From: Actinoplanes sp. M2I2 | Lineage (GTDB): Bacteria > Actinomycetota > Actinomycetes > Mycobacteriales > Micromonosporaceae | Assembly: GCF_023544445.1 (NCBI RefSeq) | Contig: NZ_JALPVJ010000032.1 | Location: 23,364 to 87,363, forward strand | Reading direction: 5' to 3' | Length of the DNA stretch: 64,000 nt | In this document: positions 9,234 to 18,765 of the stretch, in pieces | Layout: each line of letters opens with the position of its first letter | Position numbering within the stretch: position 1 is the first letter of the stretch | Notes under the pieces: generated by a model | Told to the model about the DNA's origin: nothing | What the model saw: only the letters and a program-made list of their open reading frames with translations | The model's database searches: none | Program-made: the position numbers and the translations under genes

Positions 9234-9734
9234 TTAGTCGCCTTGATTTGTCCCGCCCGACCTCGCTTGATGACCGGCCAGCACCTGCGCAAGGTGAAAC
9301 TGGATGTCGCCCCGACTACGGAGCTTCGCAGGAACCTCGATGTTGAGTTCGTATCCGAGCTGCCTGAGCTTCGCCGGGACGAGGCGGCTGTCTGAGTCCA
9401 GATACTTGACGATCGCCTCAGCGCCCAGCAGCTGTCTGACAGCTGCAGCCGTCTCGCCCAAGTCCAATGGATACTGAATCCTGCCGCCCTTTCTGACTAG
9501 CCTGATTCTTGCTTGACCGCTGTCTATCTGAGCCGCCTCCTCAGAAGTCAATTTGCGAGCGAACAGTAACGCGCTCTTAAGCCCCGGCCGGCGGTCGACA
9601 ACTTCCTGGCCAGGACCGATAATGACAAGCCTCGAAGAGCCGGAGGCGAGCGCGCCGACCTGACCGGGAGAGCCCTTGAAAAGCTTGTGGAGCTGCTGGA
9701 ATACCGTCGCCATCTCGGCTGCCGCGTCCGTCAC
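9234..9734 (-). CDS. Unrecognised 166-aa protein, partner of the AIPR protein
   Basis: I do not recognise this family. The protein is soluble, begins with a helical stretch (residues 5-22), then alternates predicted strands and helices (LVIIGPGQEVVD, LGETAAAVRQLLG) and ends in a polar tail. Start is GTG at 9734 with GGAGGA five bases upstream. It is 21 bp after the stop of the AIPR gene on the same strand, so the two are almost certainly co-transcribed and probably function together. G+C and codon use match the AIPR gene and differ from the flanking genes. It could modulate, inhibit or activate the AIPR protein; nothing in the sequence decides between these. Confidence 0.8.
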   Translation of the reverse strand: MTDAAAEMATVFQQLHKLFKGSPGQVGALASGSSRLVIIGPGQEVVDRRPGLKSALLFARKLTSEEAAQIDSGQARIRLVRKGGRIQYPLDLGETAAAVRQLLGAEAIVKYLDSDSRLVPAKLRQLGYELNIEVPAKLRSRGDIQFHLAQVLAGHQARSGGTNQGD

Positions 9735-9755
9735 AAATTCCTCCGTCTCGTCACG

Positions 9756-11462
9756 TTACTTCTTGGTGGCCAAGATCGCCCGCTGGAATCTTTCGCCGAA
9801 TGCTTTGTCACGAGCCACATCGGTGATGTTAACTTTTCCGGCTACACTGTGGACGATCGGAATGAATGACGCAATTAGATTTTCTGCCGCATTTGAATTC
9901 CATGCCAGATCTGCTATCGACTTGCACACTCTATGGATTCCTTTGGCATCTCGCGGGCTTTGCGCACCGGTCAACGAAAGACGGATGCCGGATAGCAGAT
10001 GGAAACGCAAAGGTCCATAAGTCGACGGCAATCGGCGGTTCCGGAACAACCATTCAATCCGGTAAAAAGCCGCAGCGCTGACATAGTAAGGCAACGGGTC
10101 ATGGTTTTCCTGGAAGATGAGATCGCCGTGTGACCTACGCAATTGGCTATAGACCCCGACGCCGACCATGCCGTTGATGAACATGGCGGCATAAGAACGG
10201 GCTAACTGAGATCGAGTCACGATCCGCGTCTTCGTTATCGTTCTGGCGGTGTACATCCCAGCCCGACGCTCGTAAAAAAGTCGGCGTTCGAGAGGCTGAT
10301 GGGCGAAGTACGACTCCAGTGTGCGGTGGAACCTGGTGCGAGCAGCCAGATCGTCCTCGGTAACCGCCGTCTGCTGATTGGTGGCCTGCACAATGCGAGA
10401 GATGACCTCGTCGTCACTCGACTGAATGAGCCGGAGGCTGACAAATACGGAGTCGTCCAAAACGGCTCTCTGGTCGAACAGCACGTGACAGGTTTGGCAG
10501 CCGTTTACGACCTGGTAGTCGCGAATGTCAAATACATCGCCAGATGAGTCAACACGCTGGGCCACCACGGTCACCCCGTTATTAAGGACCGCGAACTCTC
10601 GACGGCCGATTTCGCTCTCCAGCGTGTGTCGAATCTCTGAGTTGACACGATTGTCGTACTGTTGGAAATCACGGACATTGTCCTCGAAGATTCCTCGTCG
10701 CATATTTCCGTTGTCGTCGGTCAGCAGGTTGTTGACGAGGTCTTTTGCTGGCAAGAGAGCGAGGAACGCCTGTTTGACGCCAGGAACCGGCGGCACGGTC
10801 ACTTTGCGGGTCAAGGTGATCCGAGCGGAGGCTGCGGAGGCAGCTCGCTGGTCGAGACGGATAAGGTCTTGTGCGCCGACCGCCCTGACCTCGACGTCCC
10901 GGAACAGTTGCGTATCTGTCAAGCGCTTGGAGGCAGCCGAGCGTTTTGCTTCGAGATGGGCGTCCTTCGTCCACACGCCAGTGGTCACGTACCAAACACT
11001 GACCTTGGGCCGGCCGTCGCGAACCCGGCGCGGATCGTCGCAGACTGATCTTATTGAAACCCGCAAGTCTCGGATGTCGTCGGAGCAAGGGATCGCCATG
11101 TCAGCGGCGCTCGCGATCTGAATCAGATTGTCCGCGAGCTCAGTGAAGACGCTGCCCTCGAAATGTGTACCCCGTTTTGCCTGGACAATCACGATGTGCG
11201 CGTCGATGCTGCGGTGGTCCGCCATGATCTCTTTAACGTCGGCGGAGTCGGTTCGCAGCTCGTGATTCAACAGGATCGCGCGAGCGTCAATGCCTAGATC
11301 GCCACCTCGACCGGTGCGCAACTGGTCTGGATGGAAAGTTTCTTCGACGAACTGGCTGACCACGCAGTACGCCGCGAATGACTCGAACAGCTCGTCGTCC
11401 TTGAGCGCCTCCAGTCCGTATTCCTGCTGAAATCTGTCTACCTGACCTCGAACGAGATCCAT
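9756..11462 (-). CDS. AIPR-family (abortive infection phage resistance) protein, 568 aa
   Basis: The central block matches the AIPR family (PF10592): RRGIFEDNVRDFQ, then VNSEI..TL, NNGVTVVAQ (from residue 294) and DYQVVNGCQTCHVLF (VNGCQT at 319-324), the family hallmark. An N-terminal part with IVIVQAKRG resembles a nuclease-like QxK strand, suggesting a restriction-endonuclease-type fold ahead of the AIPR block (inference). Members are linked to abortive infection and restriction-like phage defence. The start at 11462 is chosen because GGAG precedes it by eight bases; an upstream in-frame ATG would add 49 unlikely residues. The gene is AT-richer than its neighbours and forms an operon with the 166-aa partner, both signs of transfer. 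Confidence 0.85.
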   Translation of the reverse strand: MDLVRGQVDRFQQEYGLEALKDDELFESFAAYCVVSQFVEETFHPDQLRTGRGGDLGIDARAILLNHELRTDSADVKEIMADHRSIDAHIVIVQAKRGTHFEGSVFTELADNLIQIASAADMAIPCSDDIRDLRVSIRSVCDDPRRVRDGRPKVSVWYVTTGVWTKDAHLEAKRSAASKRLTDTQLFRDVEVRAVGAQDLIRLDQRAASAASARITLTRKVTVPPVPGVKQAFLALLPAKDLVNNLLTDDNGNMRRGIFEDNVRDFQQYDNRVNSEIRHTLESEIGRREFAVLNNGVTVVAQRVDSSGDVFDIRDYQVVNGCQTCHVLFDQRAVLDDSVFVSLRLIQSSDDEVISRIVQATNQQTAVTEDDLAARTRFHRTLESYFAHQPLERRLFYERRAGMYTARTITKTRIVTRSQLARSYAAMFINGMVGVGVYSQLRRSHGDLIFQENHDPLPYYVSAAAFYRIEWLFRNRRLPSTYGPLRFHLLSGIRLSLTGAQSPRDAKGIHRVCKSIADLAWNSNAAENLIASFIPIVHSVAGKVNITDVARDKAFGERFQRAILATKK

Positions 11463-11793
11463 CCTTGATCTCCGTTTCACCCCTGAAGCCGGTAACTTCG
11501 GAAGGTAACGGAGACGTCGCGCTAAGTCTATGACAACTTGGGCGCACCGTCGATGCCACAGCTGCACCCCGATGCGCATCGCCGTCAAGGACCGCAAGAC
11601 CGCGTCCACTGGGGGATTGGTTCGTCAGCAGGTCAGCACCTGCGGTCAAAGCCGATCAAGACATGGCCGGTGAGACTTTGAACCTGCGTCACGGCCGCCA
11701 GCCTCGTTCCATCGACGTCGGACGAACCCTCTTCGACCCCGCCAAGCGCCACCAGCTCACCGGCCGACCACACGGACCCACCCGAGAAGGGAA

Positions 11794-11822
11794 GGATTCT
11801 GAAGAAAATTGGGATTTTCCCG
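11794..11822 (+). repeat. Diverged direct repeat, copy 1
   Basis: This copy starts GGATTC and ends GATTTTCCCG; the copy at 12113-12141 shares both ends and an internal ATTG, 21 of 29 bases by my count. The conserved end resembles a transposase-binding terminus of an insertion sequence, but no transposase is near. Confidence 0.4.
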
Positions 11823-12112
11823 ATGTATTAAAATCACAGTTAAGATTTAAACGATCAACACACGAACCCATTGACTCTGAGTCGCAATGCCATTCGAGTA
11901 CGTATTGCCAGCATGCTTTGCAGCGTACGGATTATTGGACATCATGACATGATCACGCTCGCCGATTAAGGCCTATCCTCGAATGGCTAATCAAGGCTGC
12001 GACCAAGCACGCTACGACAGCCATCAAGCGCAGTTGCTGCCGTTTGATTCACGAGCTTTCTGGCGGCCCGACTGGGATGCCCACGGTGCGCCGGGCCAAG
12101 TCTCGCGTGACA

Positions 12113-12141
12113 GGATTCGTGACTGCATTGCGATTTTCCCG
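12113..12141 (+). repeat. Diverged direct repeat, copy 2
   Basis: Partner of 11794-11822, 319 bp away in the same orientation. It lies in the spacer upstream of the LamG-domain giant. Confidence 0.4.
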
Positions 12142-12530
12142 TCAAAGATTTGACAATCCATGAGAAGCGTACACCTCTCCGGAGCACCGGCGGTGGGCAA
12201 GAATCGCATCGACTATGTCATAGCCAAATCTCTTTCACCTACTTGAGCCGGCCCCGAAATGACTTGGCCGGGCCCCGAAAAGATCGCGGCCGCGTCGCGG
12301 CGCATGTGGAGCGCGTCGGCGATGACGGGTACGTCCGCCAGGGCCACGACAGCAGGCGCACCGCAATCAGCACCGGTACGAGTCCGGCTTGTCACCTCCG
12401 ATCGAGGCGCCGATTTCGTCACATCCGGCCCACAGAGAGTGGCCGGGGTCGATGTCAGCGGGCAAGCCGTCCACAATGGGGCCGCACACGATCAAGATCG
12501 TGTTTCTCCAGAGAAGGGTACCCACGCACC

Positions 12531-15500
12531 ATGTCGTCACGCTCGTCGCGGCGGCGCCGACTGTCGGTGACCTCGACAGTCACAGCGCTGCTCACCGTCG
12601 GCGCGATCGGGTTGTCCGCGCCCACCCAGGCACGAACCCCCGCAGCCCCCGCAGCACCCGGCCCGTCCCCCGCCGCCCCCGACCGCACCGATCCCGTGGC
12701 CGTCGCTGCCACCCAGGCCCGCAAGCTTGGAGAAGCCGTCCCCGTCAGCTCGCTGACCAGCGAGTCGTCGACGACGTCGGTCGCCCCCGACGGCAAGCTC
12801 ACCACCACCTACTCGTCGAGCCCGGAGCGCGTCCGGCAGAACGGGCAGTGGGTACCCATCGACACCACGCTGGTGAAGCGGCCGGACGGCAGCTACGCCC
12901 CGAAGGCGGCGATCACCGACGTGTCCTTCGGCGCCGGCGGCAGCAAGTCTCTCGTCACGCTCAAGGACGGCGACGCGTCTCTGCGCTTCGCCTGGCTCGC
13001 CGAGCTGCCCACCCCGAGCGTCTCGGGTGACACCGCGACCTACGCGAACGTCCGGCCCGACGTGGACCTGCAGGTCACCGCCGACGCCACCGGCTACTCC
13101 TCGATGCTCGTCGTGAAGAACGCGCGAGCCGCCGCCGACCCGGCCCTACGGAAGATCGATTTCGGGCTCTCCAGCACCGGCGTCACCATCTCCCCGACGG
13201 GTGACGGCGGCGCGGAGGCCGTCGCCCGGCGGACCGGCGAGACGGTGTTCCACACGAATACCGCCCTGATGTGGGACAGCAGTCCGGCGACGGCGGCGCA
13301 GACCACTGCCAAGAAGGAGACCGGGCGCTCCCGCATCGTCCAGGACGAGCGTCCCGGCCCCGGCCGGCTCGGCGGTCGCCGAGCCCAGGTGAAGGTCGGG
13401 ATCGGCGGCGGCAAGCAGACGCTGACTCCTGACCGCGGCCTGCTGACCGCCAAGACGACCACCTTCCCGGTCTTCATCGACCCGGCCTGGACCGGCGCCA
13501 GGAGCCAGCAGAACTGGGCCCGCATCTCCAGTAACGGGTGGAACGTCTACAACTCCACCGCGAAGACCGGCGCGAACAGCGCCCGGATCGGCCTCGACGA
13601 CTGGGTCGGCGGCGCCGGTGAACGCGCCAAGACGTACTACCAGATGGACACGTCCGGGGTGGCCGGGGCGGAGGTCTCCAAGGCGACGTTGTACGTCACC
13701 CAGCGCTGGGCGGCGTCCTGCTACAACACTTCCGCGGTGGTCTACGGGACGGCCATACCGAGCTCCTATACCGCTTCGGGCCTGTCCTGGGGGCACGAGC
13801 CGGCCAAGAAGACCGGGGTCCTCTCGACACTGTCCGGCCGGGAGACCGACTGCGGCACCAAGGACGTCCGGGTCACTCCGGCCTCCTTCGCGTTCAACGT
13901 CCTCAGTTACGTCAAGCCGAACGCCAAGGGCGGCGCCAAGAAGCTGAACTTCCTGGTGCAGGCGGCGAACATGGACGACAAGTACTCGTGGAAACAGCTC
14001 GGATACGGCGGCGGCGCCCGCCTTTCGATCGAGTACAGCTACCGGCCGAAGCTCTACAAGGGCGGTCTGCCGACGGTCACCCCGTCGATCTACGACATGG
14101 GCCGCTATCTGACCACGACGAACACCCCCACGCTGACCGCCAAGGGGAGCAACGGCGTACACAACGGCAGTCAGGAAAACGTCGCCATGCGGTACGAGTT
14201 CTACCGCGGGAGCCAGCTGATCGTCAGTAAGCAGACCGGCTTCAGCCAGTACGGCCAGCCCTGGACCATTCCACGGCTGCAGGACGGCGACTACCGGTGG
14301 CGGGCCAAACCCCAAAACCAGTCCAAGCTGTGGGGCGACGTCTGGACCGCCTGGCAGAACGTCACCATCGACACGGTCGCGCCGTGGGCGCCCAAGGTCA
14401 AGTCCACGCAGTTCCCACCCAAGCAACTGGGCGGCGCCTTCTCGGACAAGGGCACCTTCCAGATCACGCCGGACAAGACCGGCGGCCACAAGGACAACAT
14501 CACCGGCTACCTGTTCTCGCTCGATGGTGACCTGAGCAATGTCACCTACAAGGCGCTGCCCGCCAATCAGCGGATCACCTGGACCACCGGCATCACCACA
14601 CCGGTGCCGGGCAAGATCTACTACGCCAGTGCCGACAACGCGGCCGGCACCGGCACGGCTGTGCTCAACGGCAGCGCCGGCCCGCAGTTCACGCCCGGCA
14701 CCTCGGGCGCGCACAAGCTGACCGTCAAGGCCGTCGACCAGGCCGGTTCGACGTCGCCACAGACCGCGTACGTCTTCTACGCCGGGCGCAGCACACCTAC
14801 CTTCGCCACCGCCACCAAACTGGTCAACGGTGGAACTGCGACCAACACCGACGGCACGACCACGGTCGTACCGCCGGCTGCTGCCACCACCACCGGCAAG
14901 GTCGTCACCCAGGCCGGTGGCGGGGGCTTCTACTTCGGCGACGGTTTCCAGGCGGTGCTGTCGAACAACGGCACGGCGAAGGTGTCGAAGAATGACACGG
15001 TGACGTACTCGTTCAACGTGCCCTCGACCGGCCTGTGGGAGGTCGGCATCCACGTCACGACGGGAACCGCCAACGGCATCTACACACTTGTCTTCGACAA
15101 GGGCAAGCCGACCGCCAAGACCCTGCTGACCGGGTACGACACCTACACGAACCCGGCCGAGACGCGGTTCGTCAACTTCGGCGTCCTGCAGGACAGCACG
15201 GGCAAACCGATGACGCTCACCCAGGGCGTGCACACCCTCACGTTCACCATGACCGGCCTGAACTCGGCCTCGGCGGGCTACCAGTCGGGCATCGACCTGG
15301 TGCGGCTGGCGCCCATGCTCACCTGCCCGATCAACAACACGACGGCTTGTCTCAACAACACCGCTGTCAGCACCTTCACCGCGGGAACGAAGCCGGCCGT
15401 CACCGTGGCCGACGCGGACGGCGCGGGCGCCAGCTTCGAGGCCACCGACCTCAAGGCGGCCGGCTGGAATCCGGGCAGCACGATCACCGTCAACGGGGCA

Positions 15501-18500
15501 GCCGTCAAGCTGCCCGCGGCCTACGGCGCCGGAGCGAGCGACAACATGCTGGCATCCGGCCAGATCGTCACCGTGCCGGCCACCGGCGTCGTGAACAAGG
15601 GCAACGCGGTGGTCCTCACCGGCTTCGCCACGCACGGGCCGGTCCTCGGCGCGACCGGCACGATCACCTACGCGCAGGAGAGCTGCGGCATCAAGAGCCA
15701 GGCCTACACGCTCGACTCGAACGCCGACTGGACCAAAATCCCAGCCGGCGACACCGTGCTCGGGTTCTCGCGCTACAACAAGAGCAACGCCACCCAGGTG
15801 ACCTCGCCGGTCGGGATCTTCGCCGTGAGCGTGCCGCTGCAGTGCCCTGGCGCCGTGGTGGAAAGCATCACTCTGCCGGTGGTATCGACCGTGGCCCAGG
15901 CCGGCGCAGCCGCCCTGCACTTCTTCGGCCTGGGCATCCGTCCGACCTCGATCACCGACTCGGCGCACTGGGTCGGCAGCTGGTCGACCGCCCAGGACAC
16001 TGCGGCCGTTCTCACCAGCGCCGGCACGGCGGCCGGCCTCAACGGCCAGACGGTTCGCGTCCCGGTGCGGCTCAGTCTGGCCACCGGCGGCGACGCCCAC
16101 AAGGTACGGGTCCGCCTGGCCAACAGCACCGGCAAGGCGCCGGTCACCTTCGGCGCGGCTTCGTTCGCGGTGCAGGACAGTGCCGGCGGCGCGGCCGCGG
16201 CGGCCACACCGGTCGCGCTGACCTTCAGCGGCGCGGCAAGCGTCACCGTGCCGGCCGGGGCTGACGTCGTCAGCGACCCGATTGCGCTGACCGTGCCAGA
16301 GTTGACCACGGCCCTGATCAGCCTCAAGGTGCAGGGCACACTCACGGCGCTGGCCGGGCACCGCGACGGCCGTACGCCGATCTGGACCAGCGCCACGGAC
16401 GGCGCCGACCACACCCGGGAGCAGGCAGCGACGGGCTTCAGCAAGTCGACCATCGCGGGCTTGCCGTTCGTCACCGGCGTCGACGTCACGACATCGGCCA
16501 CCAAGCCGGCCGGTGCTCTGGTGCTCTTCGGTGACCAGACGGTCAACGGGGACACGGCCACCGCCAACGGGGTCAGCCAGCTCGACAGCCAGCTGGCAGC
16601 CGCGCTGGCCGCGGCCCCCGACGGCGACCGAGTCGTGCCGTTCGGCGTCCTCAACCAGGGAACCGGGAGCGGCGGGAACCGGGCCCTGCTGCCTGCCGCC
16701 GTGGAGCGACTCACGGCGAACGCGAACGGGCAGGTCGACCGGCGGATCCTGAGCCAGCCCAACGTACGGACGGTATTGATCTCGTCCGGCTCGAGCGACC
16801 TGCTCACCTGTACCGGCACCGCCGACGCCTGCGCCACGCAGGTCAAGGACAAGCTGGTCGCGCTGGCCACGCAGGTGCAGGAATACCGGTCCGACGACAC
16901 CCAGGTGCTGCCGGCCAAGGTGGGCGCGCCGAAGGTGTACGTGGCGACGCTGCCACCGTTCACCGCGAGCCACACCGCCGTCCAGGAAACCGCGCGAGAA
17001 CTCGTCAACGCCTTCATTCTGGGCAGCGACGACAGCACGGTGCTGAGCGGCTACGCGGATGCGGCGATCGACTTCGCGGCCGCGGTCTCCACCGAGAGCT
17101 CCGCGACCTCGGACACTGTGCTGGCCGACTATCTGACCGGCTCGGCGCCGAACGATTTGTATTACGCGGCATTGGCTCAGCAGTACCTGGACGACTCGCC
17201 GTTCGGTGACCGGGCCGACGACTCCCAGACCGGTGGTACCGAACCGGATGCGGCGGCTGTCGGAGCCTGGCGTCTCGACGAGGGTACCGGTGACAATGCC
17301 AACGACGTGGGTTACGGCACCGGGCCCGACCGCGAGACCCATGACGCCTGGCTCAACCAGGTGAGCTGGAGCCCCAGCCGCCTGGTGGGCAAGGTGGCGG
17401 GCACCTTCAACGGCACGAGCAGCTACGGCCAGACCGACCTCAAGCCGAACACCACGAAGAGCTTCACGGTGTCGGCGTGGGTACGGCTCACGGACAAGTC
17501 CGCCGACCGCGCGGTCTTCACCCGCAACGCGGCCGGCTACGCGCCGCTGGTGCTCTTCTACCAGAAGTCGACCGACCGCTGGCTGGCCCAGGCCCCGTCC
17601 GCCCCAGCCGGCGACGCAGTGGTGTGGAACGACGCACTGTCGATCGAACCAGCGAAGGAGGACGTCTGGACTCATCTGGCCGCCGTTTACGACTCCGAGC
17701 TGGAATCCCTGACGCTGTATGTGAATGGGGTCGCTGAGACGTCGGTCGAGGAGGTCAAGCCGTTCAACGACGCGGACGGGGCCACCTGGATCGGCCGCAG
17801 CGGCAGCACGTTCTTCCAGGGCGACATCGCCGACCTCAAGGTGTGGGCCCGCTCGGTGAACCCCGACGAGATCGACGACGCGGCCGAGGCTGTGCCGCTG
17901 GTCGACTGGGAGTTCGAGGACGAGTCGACTCCAGGGGTGGCCGTGGACAGCACCGGGCTGGGCCACGACGGAGCCCTGTCGGCCGGGGTCACCTCGGCTG
18001 CGGGCCGCAGCGACTGGAACATGGTGAGCGCCAACCTGAACGGTACGAGCGGAGAGGTCACGTCCCCGGCGCTGCTGCGGACCGATCAGTCCTTCTCGGT
18101 GGCCGCCTGGGCCCGCCTCACCAAGACGGGCGGCGATTACACGGTGGTCGGCCAGGACGGCACGCAAACAGGCCGTTTCAAGCTGCAGTACGCACAGGCG
18201 TGCACGTGCTGGAACTTCGGCACCAGCAACACCGACGCTGCGTCATCAGCGGTCACGAAGGCCGACGGTCCGGGTAACGCCGAGGTAGGCGTGTGGACCC
18301 ACCTGGCCGGCGTCCACGACGCCGGGGCGGGCGTGCTCAGGCTCTACATCAACGGTGCCGAGGCGGCGACGACGCCGCTCATGGCCACCGGCTGGAACGC
18401 GACCGGAGCCTTCGTGGCCGGCCGCACCCGCTCCGCCGGTCAGCCCTCCGGCTGGTTCCCCGGTGATGTAGACAGTGTCCGCGCCTACCAGGGCGTGGCC

Positions 18501-18539
18501 GCTCCCGAGCTGATCACCGAACTGAGCCAGGAACCGTAA
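12531..18539 (+). CDS. Secreted 2002-aa LamG-domain protein with degenerate SGNH-hydrolase domain
   Basis: An Arg-rich signal peptide (residues 1-36) precedes a low-complexity Ala/Pro linker. A DNRLRE-like region with many paired hydrophobic strands spans about 320-520, and a carbohydrate-binding-like beta domain about 790-925. From residue 1146 (HWVGSWSTAQ) the order of strands follows actinobacterial SGNH/GDSL esterases, but the nucleophile block reads VLFGDQTVNGD with Gln1336 where Ser belongs, the GxND block is GSSD, and the final Asp-His block is lost. Two LamG/concanavalin-like domains fill residues ~1573-2002. Start is the ATG at 12531, where the signal peptide begins; an earlier in-frame ATG gives no signal. 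Probable cell-surface or matrix binding protein; a strong hairpin follows the stop. Confidence 0.85.
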   Translation: MSSRSSRRRRLSVTSTVTALLTVGAIGLSAPTQARTPAAPAAPGPSPAAPDRTDPVAVAATQARKLGEAVPVSSLTSESSTTSVAPDGKLTTTYSSSPERVRQNGQWVPIDTTLVKRPDGSYAPKAAITDVSFGAGGSKSLVTLKDGDASLRFAWLAELPTPSVSGDTATYANVRPDVDLQVTADATGYSSMLVVKNARAAADPALRKIDFGLSSTGVTISPTGDGGAEAVARRTGETVFHTNTALMWDSSPATAAQTTAKKETGRSRIVQDERPGPGRLGGRRAQVKVGIGGGKQTLTPDRGLLTAKTTTFPVFIDPAWTGARSQQNWARISSNGWNVYNSTAKTGANSARIGLDDWVGGAGERAKTYYQMDTSGVAGAEVSKATLYVTQRWAASCYNTSAVVYGTAIPSSYTASGLSWGHEPAKKTGVLSTLSGRETDCGTKDVRVTPASFAFNVLSYVKPNAKGGAKKLNFLVQAANMDDKYSWKQLGYGGGARLSIEYSYRPKLYKGGLPTVTPSIYDMGRYLTTTNTPTLTAKGSNGVHNGSQENVAMRYEFYRGSQLIVSKQTGFSQYGQPWTIPRLQDGDYRWRAKPQNQSKLWGDVWTAWQNVTIDTVAPWAPKVKSTQFPPKQLGGAFSDKGTFQITPDKTGGHKDNITGYLFSLDGDLSNVTYKALPANQRITWTTGITTPVPGKIYYASADNAAGTGTAVLNGSAGPQFTPGTSGAHKLTVKAVDQAGSTSPQTAYVFYAGRSTPTFATATKLVNGGTATNTDGTTTVVPPAAATTTGKVVTQAGGGGFYFGDGFQAVLSNNGTAKVSKNDTVTYSFNVPSTGLWEVGIHVTTGTANGIYTLVFDKGKPTAKTLLTGYDTYTNPAETRFVNFGVLQDSTGKPMTLTQGVHTLTFTMTGLNSASAGYQSGIDLVRLAPMLTCPINNTTACLNNTAVSTFTAGTKPAVTVADADGAGASFEATDLKAAGWNPGSTITVNGAAVKLPAAYGAGASDNMLASGQIVTVPATGVVNKGNAVVLTGFATHGPVLGATGTITYAQESCGIKSQAYTLDSNADWTKIPAGDTVLGFSRYNKSNATQVTSPVGIFAVSVPLQCPGAVVESITLPVVSTVAQAGAAALHFFGLGIRPTSITDSAHWVGSWSTAQDTAAVLTSAGTAAGLNGQTVRVPVRLSLATGGDAHKVRVRLANSTGKAPVTFGAASFAVQDSAGGAAAAATPVALTFSGAASVTVPAGADVVSDPIALTVPELTTALISLKVQGTLTALAGHRDGRTPIWTSATDGADHTREQAATGFSKSTIAGLPFVTGVDVTTSATKPAGALVLFGDQTVNGDTATANGVSQLDSQLAAALAAAPDGDRVVPFGVLNQGTGSGGNRALLPAAVERLTANANGQVDRRILSQPNVRTVLISSGSSDLLTCTGTADACATQVKDKLVALATQVQEYRSDDTQVLPAKVGAPKVYVATLPPFTASHTAVQETARELVNAFILGSDDSTVLSGYADAAIDFAAAVSTESSATSDTVLADYLTGSAPNDLYYAALAQQYLDDSPFGDRADDSQTGGTEPDAAAVGAWRLDEGTGDNANDVGYGTGPDRETHDAWLNQVSWSPSRLVGKVAGTFNGTSSYGQTDLKPNTTKSFTVSAWVRLTDKSADRAVFTRNAAGYAPLVLFYQKSTDRWLAQAPSAPAGDAVVWNDALSIEPAKEDVWTHLAAVYDSELESLTLYVNGVAETSVEEVKPFNDADGATWIGRSGSTFFQGDIADLKVWARSVNPDEIDDAAEAVPLVDWEFEDESTPGVAVDSTGLGHDGALSAGVTSAAGRSDWNMVSANLNGTSGEVTSPALLRTDQSFSVAAWARLTKTGGDYTVVGQDGTQTGRFKLQYAQACTCWNFGTSNTDAASSAVTKADGPGNAEVGVWTHLAGVHDAGAGVLRLYINGAEAATTPLMATGWNATGAFVAGRTRSAGQPSGWFPGDVDSVRAYQGVAAPELITELSQEP

Positions 18540-18546
18540 CGAGAAA

Positions 18547-18577
18547 GGGGTGGTGGCCGGCAACCGGCCACCACCCC
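18547..18577 (+). terminator. Perfect 14-bp-stem hairpin after the LamG gene
   Basis: GGGGTGGTGGCCGG and its exact complement flank a three-base CAA loop, seven bases after the stop codon. There is no T-run, as is common for actinomycete terminators. It probably ends transcription of the LamG gene and shields the convergent toxin-immunity operon. Confidence 0.8.
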
Positions 18578-18625
18578 TCACCACCGCTTGTCAGATTGAC
18601 GAAGCACGACGATCGAGCCGGGCCC

Positions 18626-18765
18626 TCAGGTCTTCCTCGGGGTGGCGCCGCGATCAGCCGTCACGGGGATCGGACGATATTCGAGGCCCGCAACATCGGC
18701 CTGTTCGAGCGCAGCTTTCACTTCGTCGCCGATGAAGCTCAACTCGGCGAGACAGTTGTACGCGA
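18626..18765 (-). pseudogene. C-terminal relic of an immunity-like gene
   Basis: Reading the minus strand gives an uninterrupted, well-formed 44-46 residue tail: YNCLAELSFIG, then DEVKAALEQADVAGLEYRP and a short end before TGA at 18626-18628. Its helix-then-strand pattern resembles ends of immunity proteins found next to polymorphic toxins (resemblance only). The frame stops abruptly at 18765/18766, precisely where a copy of the LamG gene's 3' end begins, so the rest of the gene was removed by recombination. Confidence 0.5.

Larger units (their letters stand above)
11463..12530. other. Gene-free AT-rich spacer with insertion-sequence-like scraps
   Basis: About 1.07 kb without a credible gene. 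The left part should hold the AIPR promoter and the right part the promoter of the LamG giant. The stretch 11780-12180 is markedly AT-rich and contains two diverged 29-bp direct repeats. Short frames across it lack ribosome-binding sites and family features. It is most likely the remains of a mobile element at the edge of the defence segment (inference). Confidence 0.5.

Noticed and set aside
11663..11947. 94-codon plus-strand frame in the AT-rich spacer
   Set aside because: No ribosome-binding site, no motif, and it overlaps a repeat; more likely decayed DNA.
12150..12530. Upstream extension of the LamG giant
   Set aside because: The extra 127 codons have no conserved pattern; the signal peptide starts at 12531.
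13146..18167. 1673-codon minus-strand frame
   Set aside because: Antisense of the LamG giant; no motif, signal peptide or ribosome-binding site, whereas the plus strand shows clear domains.
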